Assembly: GCA_018433085.1 (NCBI GenBank)
Contig: JAHDRW010000014.1
Location: forward strand, 1 to 64,000
Reading direction: 5' to 3'
Length of the DNA: 64,000 nt
From: Deltaproteobacteria bacterium
GTDB taxonomy: Bacteria; Desulfobacterota; Desulfomonilia; UBA1062
Shown: piece by piece, positions 51,853-61,361 of the stretch
Numbering within the stretch: the stretch's first letter is position 1
How the letters are laid out: the number at the start of each line of letters is the position of its first letter
Position numbers and translations under genes: made by a program
The notes under the pieces: model-generated
The model's database searches: none
Told to the model about the DNA's origin: nothing
Seen by the model: the letters and a program-made list of their open reading frames with translations, nothing else

Positions 51853-53430
51853 ATGGTGATTTCCAAGGTAAATGCTTCGGCTGCCACACTTACGAAAAAC
51901 AGGACTGAAGGCTCGGTCGTGCCGTCGTCCGGCATGTGCGTGACCTGTGTCGACGGATGCATCGGGATGTGCGAGATTGGCAAATCCGCCTACCGTGGAC
52001 ACGAGGTGATCTATCCGCAGCCCTTCGGCGTGATCACCACCGCGGCCGAGAAACGCTATCCCGTGGACTATTCCCACTTCAACATCATGGGAACCTGTGT
52101 CGGCGCCCACGGGATCGAGGCGGACAGCGACAAGGCCATATTCCCGAACGTGGACCTCACCGTCTCGTTCGGACGCGAGAACGGCATCACCTTCCGCCGG
52201 CCCTGGATCATCCCGGGCATCGGCTCCACGGCCATCGCCAAGAACAACTGGGAAGGCCTGGCCATCGGGTCCGCGCTCATGGGCACCGGTCTCACCATCG
52301 GCGAGAACGTGGTGGGCATGGACCCGCAGTCCGTGATCAAGGACGGCCGGGTGATCGACACCGTGGACCTCAAGCGCAGGATAGAGCTCTACCGCCGGTA
52401 CCAGCGCGACGGCTACGGGGCCATCGTGGTCCAGGCCAACATCGAAGACACGCGCCTGGGCGCCCAGGAATACGCGATCGAGAAGCTCGGCGTCGAGTGC
52501 GTGGAGCTCAAATGGGGTCAGGGCGCCAAGGACATCGGCGGCGAGGTCAAGATCCCTGACCTCGAGAAGGCCCAGATGCTTGCCAAGCGCGGCTATATCG
52601 TCCTGCCCGACCCCTTTGACGAGGACGTGATCAAGGCCTTCGAGCGCGGCTCGTTCAAGGAGTTCGAGCGACACTCCCGCGTGGGCATGGTCACCGAGGA
52701 GTCCTTCGCCAAGAGGATCGAGGAGCTCAGGTCCGCAGGGGCGAAGTACATCTTTCTCAAGACCGGGGCATACCGGCCCGTCGACCTCGCCCGGGCGATT
52801 TCGTTCGCCTCGAAATACAAGCTCGACCTGCTCACGGTCGACGGCGCGGGCGGAGGGACCGGGATGAGCCCCTGGAGGATGATGAACGAGTGGGGCGTGC
52901 CGCCGGTCGAGCTGCACTCGCTGCTCCATCAGTATGCATCGCACCTGGCGGGCAAGGGTGCCTATGTGCCCGCCCTGGCCCTGGCCGGAGGTTTCGCCTT
53001 CGAGGACCAGATATTCAAGGGACTCGCCATGGGCGCCCCCTATGTAAAGCTCATCGGCATGGCCCGGGGGCCCATCGCGGCCGCCATGGTCGGCAAGACC
53101 ATCGGCCGCACCATCGACCCCATGCAGGTGCCCGTGTACATCGAGCGCTTCGGCAACACCAAGGACGAGATCTTCGTCACCGCCGCGGATCTGCGCCGCG
53201 AGCTCGGCAAAGACGAATTCGACAAGCTGCCCACCGGCGCGATCGGGCTTTACACCTACTACGAGCGCCTCACCCAGGGCCTGCGCCAGATCATGGCCGG
53301 AAGCCGGAAATTCTCGCTCGAGAACATATCCCGGGGCGATGTGGCGGCGCTCACCCCCGAGGCGTCGCGGGTGAGCGGCATCCCGCATATCATGGACATG
53401 GACAAAGAAGAGGCATTCAATCTCCTTTAG
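51853..53430 (+). CDS. Glutamate-synthase-like FMN-barrel protein, atypical
   Basis: A 525-residue protein. The central barrel is of GltB type: V-E-L-K-W-G-Q-G-A-K, L-T-V-D-G-A-G-G-G-T-G-M-S-P and A-L-A-G-G-F for FMN binding. It lacks the N-terminal glutaminase domain, and from about residue 220 to the end there is no cysteine, so the [3Fe-4S] cluster of true glutamate synthases cannot form. Instead a Cys motif C-V-T-C-V-D-G-C-I-G-M-C stands near the N-terminus (about 29-40). It cannot be a standard glutamate synthase. As last gene of the NuoE/NuoF/NuoG-like operon it is probably the third catalytic site of the complex; substrate unknown. Confidence 0.85.
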   Translation: MVISKVNASAATLTKNRTEGSVVPSSGMCVTCVDGCIGMCEIGKSAYRGHEVIYPQPFGVITTAAEKRYPVDYSHFNIMGTCVGAHGIEADSDKAIFPNVDLTVSFGRENGITFRRPWIIPGIGSTAIAKNNWEGLAIGSALMGTGLTIGENVVGMDPQSVIKDGRVIDTVDLKRRIELYRRYQRDGYGAIVVQANIEDTRLGAQEYAIEKLGVECVELKWGQGAKDIGGEVKIPDLEKAQMLAKRGYIVLPDPFDEDVIKAFERGSFKEFERHSRVGMVTEESFAKRIEELRSAGAKYIFLKTGAYRPVDLARAISFASKYKLDLLTVDGAGGGTGMSPWRMMNEWGVPPVELHSLLHQYASHLAGKGAYVPALALAGGFAFEDQIFKGLAMGAPYVKLIGMARGPIAAAMVGKTIGRTIDPMQVPVYIERFGNTKDEIFVTAADLRRELGKDEFDKLPTGAIGLYTYYERLTQGLRQIMAGSRKFSLENISRGDVAALTPEASRVSGIPHIMDMDKEEAFNLL

Positions 53431-53449
53431 ATCGTGAATACATGACGTA

Positions 53450-53486
53450 TCCCGGGGGTATTGGCGTGCCCCCGGGACCATTTTTT
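53450..53486 (+). terminator. Rho-independent terminator of the electron-transfer operon
   Basis: TCCCGGGGG (53450-53458) pairs with CCCCCGGGA (53469-53477) around a 10-base loop; six T residues follow at 53481-53486. It stands 20 bases after the stop of the FMN-barrel gene, before the convergent minus-strand gene. Confidence 0.93.
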
Positions 53487-53536
53487 CAAAAAGGAGAATT
53501 TGTAGTAATAAGGCCCTGCGAAGGCGGGGCCGGCCT

Positions 53537-55165
53537 TTATACCCTCACCACAAAGCAGGTGATGAACCGGGGGTCGAGTTCTTCGAGGCGGGCGATGCCC
53601 GAGAGTTCGTCTTCGAAACGGCTCAGCAGGAGGCCGGCGGCATCCTCGATCGAACGGGGAGCAAGGTCGGGGGCGAGGGCACCGAGAAAATCCTGTAGGC
53701 TGCGTCTGAACCCCGGCACGAACACCCGCCTGCCTGCTTCGTCGAGGCGCGTGACCGTCCGGATGAGCTCCACCAGCTCGTTTCTTTCCAGGGGCCTGAA
53801 ACCGGTCTTTTTTTCCAGGAGGTTGATCGCGAGCACCGTGAGGATGAAGGTCTCCAGATCGAGGCCGGAGCCCGTGTTCGTGCCCGAGAGGGAATCCCTG
53901 CTCTCCCTCCACCTGAGCGCGTTCATGATCGTTGCCAGGGCGTCGATCATGTCCACCGTGTGCGTAACCTCTTCGAGCTGCTCCATGGTGGAGAACTCCC
54001 GGTCCCTGAACAGGGGACGTTTTTTCAGCAGTCCTTCGGCGCAGGAGCTCAAATTTTCGGGGACCATGGCGAGATCCACGGTCCTCAAGGTCTGCCTGAG
54101 CCGCATCTGCTGGTCCAGGATCGCGTTGTACCCCAGGGAAAAGAGGGTGTCTGCGTTCATGGTGTCAAGGATTTCTCCAGCGCTCCTGCCGCCCCTCTTC
54201 ATGGCCACGGCAAGGCCGAGCGAGGAGATCGCGCTTGCCTTGTCGATGCTGTTCTTGAGCTCGTCCACCTCGTTCAAGGGGCGGTAGTCGGCCATGACGA
54301 CCTTGTTGGAGAGATAGATCATCTCGACCATGAAGCGCTCCTGAGTCTCACGGGAGGTCTCCGCCAGGGAGGACACGATGAGATCCGTGTTCCGGGAAAG
54401 ATGGTCCAGGTACACTGCCGGGAGAATGCCCCGGCCCTTGTCCATATGGGGAACCTTCTCCTTCGACAGCCCCGCGTTCAGAAGATTCTTGGAGTGCGCC
54501 CGGCGGTAGATGCCCATCGCCTCGTCAGGGGGAGGGAACCCCAGCTCCATGAGCCTCAACGACCGTTTCTCGTAGATATTCTCCTCGATATAGGACTTCA
54601 TCTCCCAGATCACCCCTTCCATGATCGCGTAGTACGTGTCCTGGTAATGGGTGAAGAGGAGGCTCAGCATGTCCTTGAGGAGCTGGGTCTTTTCGTCCTC
54701 AATCTTGATGAGGAAGAAATAGTTGTCGTCCAGGCTTTCATACCCGGCATCCAGGAGGTCCGGGATGCGCTCGTCCGTGGGCACTACCTGCACCACGTCG
54801 ATATAGGTCTGGTACAGGAGGATCACGATGTCCAGGTCGAGGGCTTCAAGCGCAACCTGCAGGGAATCCACCGATGCGTTGTAGATCTCCCAGAGCCAGT
54901 CCAGGAGGGCGTCTACCGAGAGGGTGTCCTTGTCCCAGCAATCCATGTCGATGATATGGGAGATCGTCTCGGGGGTGACGTACTGGAGCAGGATCTGGCT
55001 GTCCGTGCCCCAGGAGTCCTTGATGAGCATGAAGGTTTCCTGCGGAGAGAGCCGCTCCAGTATCTGCCGGGTATAGGGTGAGTCGATGATGGCGCGCGCA
55101 CGGTCTGCGGGCGTGGTCGTCAGCACTCTGCCCAGTTCGCTTTTCAGGGTCAGTTTGGTGTCCAT
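53537..55165 (-). CDS. Hypothetical protein, DUF6178-like
   Basis: A 542-residue soluble, largely helical and acidic protein with no signal peptide or membrane segment. I associate the overall sequence (L-S-P-Q-E-T-F-M-L-I-K near the N-terminus; C-W-D-K-D; R-P-L-N-E-V-D-E-L) with DUF6178, a family I recall from Desulfobacterota, but this is from memory only. It has no recognisable enzyme motif. It begins 45 bases after the RND transporter stop on the same strand, so it may be the last gene of the efflux operon. Confidence 0.6.
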   Translation of the reverse strand: MDTKLTLKSELGRVLTTTPADRARAIIDSPYTRQILERLSPQETFMLIKDSWGTDSQILLQYVTPETISHIIDMDCWDKDTLSVDALLDWLWEIYNASVDSLQVALEALDLDIVILLYQTYIDVVQVVPTDERIPDLLDAGYESLDDNYFFLIKIEDEKTQLLKDMLSLLFTHYQDTYYAIMEGVIWEMKSYIEENIYEKRSLRLMELGFPPPDEAMGIYRRAHSKNLLNAGLSKEKVPHMDKGRGILPAVYLDHLSRNTDLIVSSLAETSRETQERFMVEMIYLSNKVVMADYRPLNEVDELKNSIDKASAISSLGLAVAMKRGGRSAGEILDTMNADTLFSLGYNAILDQQMRLRQTLRTVDLAMVPENLSSCAEGLLKKRPLFRDREFSTMEQLEEVTHTVDMIDALATIMNALRWRESRDSLSGTNTGSGLDLETFILTVLAINLLEKKTGFRPLERNELVELIRTVTRLDEAGRRVFVPGFRRSLQDFLGALAPDLAPRSIEDAAGLLLSRFEDELSGIARLEELDPRFITCFVVRV

Positions 55166-55210
55166 GATCCTTGGTTAACACACTCCCGAGGCGCTGATCA
55201 ATACGGCACT

Positions 55211-58200
55211 CTACTCTTCTCCGATCACGATCCGGCCGGCCCTGCTGCGGATTTTCAGCGAGAGCGAGTCGATCAGGGAGTATGTGCAGGGAATGACGAA
55301 GAGTGTCAGCGCCATGGCAAAGAGCAGGCCGAAGGCCACGGCTACCGCCATGGGGGAACGCATCTCGGATCCCTCGGAGGTCGACAGGGCCATGGGGAGC
55401 ATGCCCGCGATGGTCGTGATGGAGGTGATGAGGATCGGGCGCAGCCTCACGGTCGCGCCCTGGATGACGGCTCGGGAGCGATCCATGCCGGTCTTTCTCA
55501 GGGCGTTGATGTAGTCGATCATGACGATCCCGTTGTTCACCACGATCCCCATGAGAATGATGAGCCCCATGAAGGCCGGTACCGAGAGCGTCTTGCCCGT
55601 CACCATCAGCCCGAATACCACCCCGATATAGGCCAGAGGCAGGGTGAACATGACAATGAACGGCTGGGAGAGCGACTCGAACTGGGCGGCCATGACCATG
55701 TAGATGAGGATGATGGCCACGATAAACGCCTTGCCGAGCTCCCTGAACGAGGTCTGCATGTCCTCGAAGGTCCCTCCCATCTCGTAGAAGTATCCCTCGG
55801 GCATGCGCAGGCCCTGCATGACCTGCTCGACATCGCGCATGACGCCGCCCAGGTCGCGCCCCACCGTGGAGCCCGAGAGGGTGACCACGCGGTTCTGATC
55901 CTTGCGGTTGATGGTGATGGGCCCCACGCTTTCTTCCAGGGAGGCCACCTGGGACAGCGGCACGCTGAACCCCAAGGGCGAAGAGACGGGCACCCTTTTC
56001 AGGTCGTCCAGCGTCACCCGGTAGGCCTCCTGAAAGCGCACCCGGATGTCGTATTCCTCGCCCGCATCGTGGAAGCGGCTGATAACCTTGCCAAGCATGG
56101 CGGTCTCCACGGTCGCCGCCACCTGGGCCACGCTCAGGCCCATCTTGGCCGCCTTGTCCCGGTCGATTTTCACATGGAGCTCGGGCTTGCTCTGTTTGAG
56201 CGACTTGTCCAGGTCCGTGAGTCCTGCTATGGGCGAGAGCCTGAGCATGGCGGCATTGCCGATCTCGTCGAGCTTCTCCAGGCTCGACCCGTAGACATGG
56301 ATCTCAACCGGCTTGCCTCCTCCGAAGAGCGATCCGGAGATGTCCTCGAACAGGTATTCGACGTCCTGGAGAACGGGCAACTCGCGCCGGATCTCTTCGG
56401 CAATCTCTTCGGCGGACTTATCGCGGTCCTCCTTTTCCGTGAAGCGGGCGAAGATCCGCGCCTTGTTCACCCCTGCGGTCATCTGGCCCTGGGCCGCCGC
56501 GTACTTGGCGTCGACCGTGATTCCCACCATGCTCCCGCAGGTGATGACCTCGGGCCGTTTCAGAAAGATGTCCTCCACCTGCCGGGCGATGTGGTCGGTC
56601 TCGGAGAGGACCATGCCCTCGGGCAGCGTGATATCGACCATGGCCAGCGGGATGTCCTGCTTGGGCATGAACTCGGTGCCCAGGAACCGGGTGCACACCA
56701 GTGCAGCGACGAACAGGAGAAAGGCGGCTCCCAGGGTGATGCCGCGCCGTTTCACGGCCCTTTCCAGCAGGGAGGCGTACCTGGTGCGCATCCTGCCGGT
56801 CCATCCTCCCGACTCGATCCGCTCGTATACGCCCTTTTCCTTTTTGAAGATGGTCGCCGCAATCGCCGGGATGATGGTCACCGCGATGAACAGGGAGGCG
56901 AGCAGCGATATGCACACGGTGAGCGAGAGCGGGCGGGCCAGCTTGCCGGCGATGCTCTGGGAGAGGCTCATGGGCAGGAATACCGCCACGGTGGTGAGCG
57001 TGCTCGCCGTGATGGCCAGGCCTACCTCCGAGGCCCCGCTCACGGCCGCTTCATGCCTTGAGGCGCCTTCCTCCAGGTGACGGAAGGTGTTTTCGATCAC
57101 CACCACCGCGTTGTCCACCAGCAGGCCCACTCCCAGGGCGATACCGCCTAAGGTCATGATGTTGAATGTGTATCCCAGGGCCTTCATCCCGATAAAGGTG
57201 GCGATGACCGACAGGGGGATGGCCAGGGCGATCGTGATCGTGGGTCTGACCGCCCGGAGGAAGAGAAAGATGACCCCCATGGCGATGATTCCACCGATCA
57301 GCGCGTTGGTGCCGGTGGCCGAGATGGACCGCCTGATCACCTTGCCTTGGTCGAGGATGAGGTGCAGGGAGACATCCCCGGGCATGATCCTCTCGATCCG
57401 GGAGAGCTCGGCCTTTACCCGGTCGGCCGCCTTCAGGGTGTTCACCCCCGACTGTTTCATGACCGCGATGATGACCGAGGGGCGGGTGTTGGTGCGTTCG
57501 AAGCCCCGGGTCTCCTTGAAGGAGTCCTGCACGTCGGCCACATCGGAAATCCGCACCGGCCTGCCCTCGGGGCTTACCGAGATGATGGTGGAGCTCGTCT
57601 GATTCATGTCGTCGTAGTACCCGGTCGTCCGGATCAGGTACTCCTTTTTCCACGACTCCACGTGGCCGCCCGAGACGTTCAGGTTCCCGGCCCTGACGCC
57701 GGCGATCACCTGATCGAGCGTGGTGCCGGTGCTCTTGAGCTTCTGGGGATCGACCAGGATCTGGATCTCCCGCTCCTTGCCGCCGAAGATGAACACCGAG
57801 GCGATTCCCTCCAGACGTTCGATCCGGGGCTTCACGACGTCGTCGATGTACTCGCGCAGGCGCTTGGTGTTTTCCATGCCGATAACGCCGTACTCCAGGA
57901 TGGGCATGTCCGAGACGTTGAACTTGAGCACCATGGGCGTGTCTGCGTCCTCGGGCAGGAAGTCCGTAATCCAGCTGATCTTCTCGCGCACGTCCTGCGC
58001 GGCAAAGTCCAGGTTCGTGCCCCACTCGAACTCGCAGTATATGCTGGAGATTCCCTCCACGGTCACGGAGGTCACTTCCTTGATGCCCTCGACCGTGCTC
58101 ACGGACTCCTCGATGGGCTTGGTGATGAGCGTCTCGATCTCTTCTGACCCCACGCCCTCGTAGGTGGTCACCACCGAGACATAGGGGAACTCGAGCTCGG

Positions 58201-58312
58201 GCAGGAGGTCGAGGCCCAGGCCGGAGAACGAGACGAGCCCGAAGAGGGTGATGATCAGGACGAGCATGGTGATGGTGATCCGGCGCCTGACGGAAAACTG
58301 GGGAAGATTCAT
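55211..58312 (-). CDS. RND efflux pump inner-membrane transporter (AcrB/HAE1 family)
   Basis: A 1033-residue protein of standard RND length with twelve expected membrane helices and two large periplasmic loops. It begins F-S-V-R-R-R-I-T-I-T-M-L-V. The helix-4 proton-relay region reads G-V-G-L-L-V-D-N-A-V-V-V-I-E-N: one of the two AcrB aspartates is kept and the second is Asn, as in many HAE1-type pumps. The late part has V-N-N-G-I-V-M-I-D-Y-I-N and T-T-I-A-G-M-L-P-M-A. It exports hydrophobic compounds using the proton gradient, with the fusion protein and TolC encoded just upstream. Confidence 0.95.
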   Translation of the reverse strand: MNLPQFSVRRRITITMLVLIITLFGLVSFSGLGLDLLPELEFPYVSVVTTYEGVGSEEIETLITKPIEESVSTVEGIKEVTSVTVEGISSIYCEFEWGTNLDFAAQDVREKISWITDFLPEDADTPMVLKFNVSDMPILEYGVIGMENTKRLREYIDDVVKPRIERLEGIASVFIFGGKEREIQILVDPQKLKSTGTTLDQVIAGVRAGNLNVSGGHVESWKKEYLIRTTGYYDDMNQTSSTIISVSPEGRPVRISDVADVQDSFKETRGFERTNTRPSVIIAVMKQSGVNTLKAADRVKAELSRIERIMPGDVSLHLILDQGKVIRRSISATGTNALIGGIIAMGVIFLFLRAVRPTITIALAIPLSVIATFIGMKALGYTFNIMTLGGIALGVGLLVDNAVVVIENTFRHLEEGASRHEAAVSGASEVGLAITASTLTTVAVFLPMSLSQSIAGKLARPLSLTVCISLLASLFIAVTIIPAIAATIFKKEKGVYERIESGGWTGRMRTRYASLLERAVKRRGITLGAAFLLFVAALVCTRFLGTEFMPKQDIPLAMVDITLPEGMVLSETDHIARQVEDIFLKRPEVITCGSMVGITVDAKYAAAQGQMTAGVNKARIFARFTEKEDRDKSAEEIAEEIRRELPVLQDVEYLFEDISGSLFGGGKPVEIHVYGSSLEKLDEIGNAAMLRLSPIAGLTDLDKSLKQSKPELHVKIDRDKAAKMGLSVAQVAATVETAMLGKVISRFHDAGEEYDIRVRFQEAYRVTLDDLKRVPVSSPLGFSVPLSQVASLEESVGPITINRKDQNRVVTLSGSTVGRDLGGVMRDVEQVMQGLRMPEGYFYEMGGTFEDMQTSFRELGKAFIVAIILIYMVMAAQFESLSQPFIVMFTLPLAYIGVVFGLMVTGKTLSVPAFMGLIILMGIVVNNGIVMIDYINALRKTGMDRSRAVIQGATVRLRPILITSITTIAGMLPMALSTSEGSEMRSPMAVAVAFGLLFAMALTLFVIPCTYSLIDSLSLKIRSRAGRIVIGEE

Positions 58313-58315
58313 GGG

Positions 58316-59431
58316 CTAGCTCTCCGGGGGGTCTTCCCCGTGCGCGATCCGTACCCTGGTGCCCGACTCGAGCCCGGCCAGGCCTCGGACGACCACCCGG
58401 TCGCCCTCGGAGAGGCCGCTGGTCACCTCGAAGAGGTCATCGCCCCCGATTCCCAGGGTAACGGGGCATCTCTCGACGATTCCCTCCCTGACCCTGTACA
58501 CGATATAGGAGTCCTCCCCCCGGATGAGAGCGTCTCCGGGCACGGCCAGGACATCGTTGCGGACCGTCTGGATGACCCTGGAGCGCGCGGTCATGCCCGA
58601 CCTGAGCTTCAGGCCGGGATTTTCGAGGGTGATCGTGACCGTGAAGGTGCGGCTCACGGGGTCGATGGTGGGATAGATCTTCGTGATGGTGCCTTCAAAG
58701 GGCTGTCCCGGCACGGCATCGACCGTGATCTCGCCGGGGTTTCCCGTCCGGAGCGAGCTGTAGATCTCCTCCGGGAGGTCGACCTCCACCTTGACCGTGC
58801 TCATGTCCATCATGACAAAGGCCTGCATCTGGGGGCCCGCAAGCTCTCCCTCGTTGGCGGCCACGGCGGTCACCATGCCGGAGAAGGGCGCCTCCAGGCG
58901 GCATTCACGCAAGTTTCTCTTCGCGACCTCCCGGGCCGTGATTGCCTGGTTGTACTGGAACCGGGCGAGGTCGCGGGCCGTTACGGCATCCTGCAGGTTC
59001 TGCTCGGTTACGGCCGTGGCCCGGTAGAGTCCCTCCATACGGGCCAGGTCGCGCTCGGCCCGCTCGAGGGATGCCCTCGCCTGGTCGAGCTGAGACCGGG
59101 CGTGCTCCAGGGCCCGTTCATAATCGAAGGGATCGATGAGCATGAGCAGGCCGCCCTTTTCGACAAAGTCTCCCTCGTCCACGGGGATGTCCTTGATCCT
59201 GCCGGACACCTTCGGACCGATCCGGGACACCTCCCGGGGAGATACGCCGCCCACTGCGGTATAGGTTTTGTACACGGGGCGCCTGGATATTTCCACGACC
59301 ATGACCTCGGGCACCCGGGTCAGTGCCTGCTCTTCGGCTGCCACAGACCCCCCCTGCCCATTTCCGCACGAGGAAACCCCGGACAAGAGAAGAAGGACCG
59401 CGATGCACAGAGCAGGGGCGCACTTTTTCAC
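58316..59431 (-). CDS. RND periplasmic adaptor (membrane fusion lipoprotein)
   Basis: A 371-residue protein. I chose GTG 59431 because GGAGG lies seven bases upstream and a signal peptide ending V-S-S-C (C22) follows; the open frame further up is chance. The barrel-sandwich and hairpin pattern is typical: G-R-I-K-D-I-P-V-D-E-G-D-F-V-E-K-G, a coiled-coil hairpin of about 60 residues, L-E-A-P-F-S-G-M-V, then I-T-K-I-Y-P-T-I-D-P-V-S-R-T. It joins the inner-membrane pump to TolC and ends three bases before the pump gene. Confidence 0.94.
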   Translation of the reverse strand: MKKCAPALCIAVLLLLSGVSSCGNGQGGSVAAEEQALTRVPEVMVVEISRRPVYKTYTAVGGVSPREVSRIGPKVSGRIKDIPVDEGDFVEKGGLLMLIDPFDYERALEHARSQLDQARASLERAERDLARMEGLYRATAVTEQNLQDAVTARDLARFQYNQAITAREVAKRNLRECRLEAPFSGMVTAVAANEGELAGPQMQAFVMMDMSTVKVEVDLPEEIYSSLRTGNPGEITVDAVPGQPFEGTITKIYPTIDPVSRTFTVTITLENPGLKLRSGMTARSRVIQTVRNDVLAVPGDALIRGEDSYIVYRVREGIVERCPVTLGIGGDDLFEVTSGLSEGDRVVVRGLAGLESGTRVRIAHGEDPPES

Positions 59432-59442
59432 GGGGCGGCCTC

Positions 59443-60726
59443 CTAGAGGGTGCCCATGGCGGATCTGAGCGAGGCCCGGGAGGTGGCATAGTCCGCCCGT
59501 GCCGAGATATAGTTCCTTCTCGCCTGGTCGAGCAGTGCCTCGGCATCCAGGACATCGGTGGTGGTGGCCACCTGGAGGTTGTAGCGGTCTTTCTGGATTC
59601 TCAGATTTTCCTGCGCCTGGCCGATGGCCTGGACGGCCACCTCGGTCCTGGCCCTGGCCTCCTCGGCGGAAAGGTAGGAGTTCTTCACCTCCAGCAGGAC
59701 CTGGTCCTTGAGACTCTGCATGAGATAACCCAGCCTGCTCCTGATGGCCTTGAACCGCGAGACCTCGAAATAGCTCGAACCGCCGTCGAAAATGTTCCAC
59801 CTCAGGCCCACCCCCACGGTCCAGGCACGGTCTTCGTCCACGTCGGGGTCTTCGCCGAGCTTCTCGTATTCATAGGTGGCTGCGACATTCGGGAGGTACC
59901 CGGCACGGGCGATCCAGACCCCTTTATCGGCATTTTCGATCTGAAGACGGGTAATCCTGATCTCCTGCCGCTGGTCCAGGGCGGTCTCGTAGGATTCGTC
60001 CAGGGTCCTCTCGAGCTCGGGCATGGGTATCTCCTCCTCGATATCCACCGGCATCGAGATACTTCTGCCCAGGAGGGTGTTGAGCCGGGACTCCAGAAGC
60101 CTTACGGCGTTCTCCGCGGTGATAACGTTCTGCAGGCTCTCGGCGTACCTCACCTGTGCCTCCAGCAGGTCGTTCTTCGGGATCATGCCCTGGTCGTAAA
60201 AGGCTTGTGCCACATCGAGGTGCGCCTTGATCGACGCGGAGGAGCTCCGGGCGACCTCCAGTATCTCCCGGGCCTCGACGATTCCGTAGTAGGCATCAAC
60301 CACCTGGAATTTCAGATCCCTGACCTCCTGCTCCCTGTCCAGCCCCGCAACACGATAATTGTTTGCCGCGATCCGGTAGGAATTGTACAGGGCTCCGCCG
60401 GCGAAGAGGGGTTGGGTCACCTCCACGGAAAAGGTGTAGTTGTCTTCGGTCCCGACGGTGAATTCGTTTGGCGGGATGGTGATGGTCGGCTCCTCATCGA
60501 AGCGTGCGTACGCGTAGTTGAGGTCCACGGAGAAGAGCATGTCGGACAGGCTCGAGCGTTTTTCCATGAGGCTCGCATACACCTGCTTGTCCTGGGCCCT
60601 GATGAGCGGATTGTTGTCCAGGGCCAGGGCGATGGACTCCTCCAGCGTCAGGTAATTCTGGGCGTAACAGAAGGCTCCTCCCAGAAAGACCATACCGGCC
60701 ACGAGAATGACGATCCTCCTAATCAC
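59443..60726 (-). CDS. TolC-family outer-membrane efflux protein
   Basis: A 427-residue protein starting at GTG 60726 inside the end of tetR. A signal peptide (cleaved after F-C-Y-A) is followed by two TolC repeats with L-T-L-E-E-S-I-A-L-A-L-D-N-N-P, long helices, and beta segments (V-T-Q-P-L-F-A-G-G, L-R-W-N-I-F-D-G-G). It forms the trimeric outer-membrane duct of the pump. The eight-base overlap with tetR suggests coupled translation. Confidence 0.93.
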   Translation of the reverse strand: MIRRIVILVAGMVFLGGAFCYAQNYLTLEESIALALDNNPLIRAQDKQVYASLMEKRSSLSDMLFSVDLNYAYARFDEEPTITIPPNEFTVGTEDNYTFSVEVTQPLFAGGALYNSYRIAANNYRVAGLDREQEVRDLKFQVVDAYYGIVEAREILEVARSSSASIKAHLDVAQAFYDQGMIPKNDLLEAQVRYAESLQNVITAENAVRLLESRLNTLLGRSISMPVDIEEEIPMPELERTLDESYETALDQRQEIRITRLQIENADKGVWIARAGYLPNVAATYEYEKLGEDPDVDEDRAWTVGVGLRWNIFDGGSSYFEVSRFKAIRSRLGYLMQSLKDQVLLEVKNSYLSAEEARARTEVAVQAIGQAQENLRIQKDRYNLQVATTTDVLDAEALLDQARRNYISARADYATSRASLRSAMGTL

Positions 60727-61351
60727 GATAATCCTCCCTTAATATAAGCTGTAAAATCCTGGACATGTATGCAGTCGGCCTCTCGCCGAGCAGGCCCAGA
60801 TACCAGTTGTCGCCGATTGCGTGCAGCATTCCGGGTATGGTCAGTGACATGAGGTCCGGGTCGAACTGCGGGTCTTTTTCATTCGCCCGCGTGAATATCT
60901 CCCGGATGAACCGGATGTCCTGCATTCGGATCTCCCGGAAGCGCTCGAATATCCTGGATACCACGTCGGGAATCTGGGAATAGAAGATCTCGTAGATGAG
61001 GCGGTGGAACTCGGGATGCTCCTCGACCCAGGTGAGGTTGTAGCGGATGTACGCCTCCAGCTGCTCTTTCCACGGGCGCCTGTCGGCCATGATCCGGCCG
61101 ATGCCGGCCACGTAACGGTCGATGCCCCTGACGATGACCTCGCTGAAGAGCTCCTGCTTGCCCGGAAAGAACTGGTAGATGGTGCCCACGCCGAACTCGG
61201 CCTTTGCGGCGATCTCCGCCATGGAGGCGTTGACATACCCCACGGACTCGAAGATTACCTGCGCCGCGTCGAGAATGGCCTCCCTGCGGCGCGCCATCTC
61301 GCGCTCTTTCCTGCCCGAAAGAGCCGAATTGCCGTTCACATTCTGAACCAT
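60719..61351 (-). CDS. TetR-family repressor of the efflux operon
   Basis: A 210-residue protein. The N-terminal helix-turn-helix (I-L-D-A-A-Q-V-I-F-E, A-S-M-A-E-I-A-A-K-A, V-G-T-I-Y-Q-F-F-P-G-K) is typical TetR; the C-terminal domain has the all-helical ligand pocket (W-V-E-E-H-P-E-F). The start is ATG 61351, the centre of a perfect palindrome that overlaps the promoter. It therefore very likely represses itself and the tolC-MFP-RND genes, with release by a pump substrate. An in-frame ATG at 61297 is an alternative start. Confidence 0.93.
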   Translation of the reverse strand: MVQNVNGNSALSGRKEREMARRREAILDAAQVIFESVGYVNASMAEIAAKAEFGVGTIYQFFPGKQELFSEVIVRGIDRYVAGIGRIMADRRPWKEQLEAYIRYNLTWVEEHPEFHRLIYEIFYSQIPDVVSRIFERFREIRMQDIRFIREIFTRANEKDPQFDPDLMSLTIPGMLHAIGDNWYLGLLGERPTAYMSRILQLILREDYRD

Positions 61352-61361
61352 GGTTCAGAAT
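61340..61361. promoter_or_regulatory. Perfect 22-bp palindrome at the tetR start codon
   Basis: ATTCTGAACCA (61340-61350) followed at once by its exact inverse TGGTTCAGAAT (61351-61361). It covers the tetR start codon, the expected transcription start and two bases of the -10 element. Length and symmetry fit a TetR-family operator. Confidence 0.85.
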
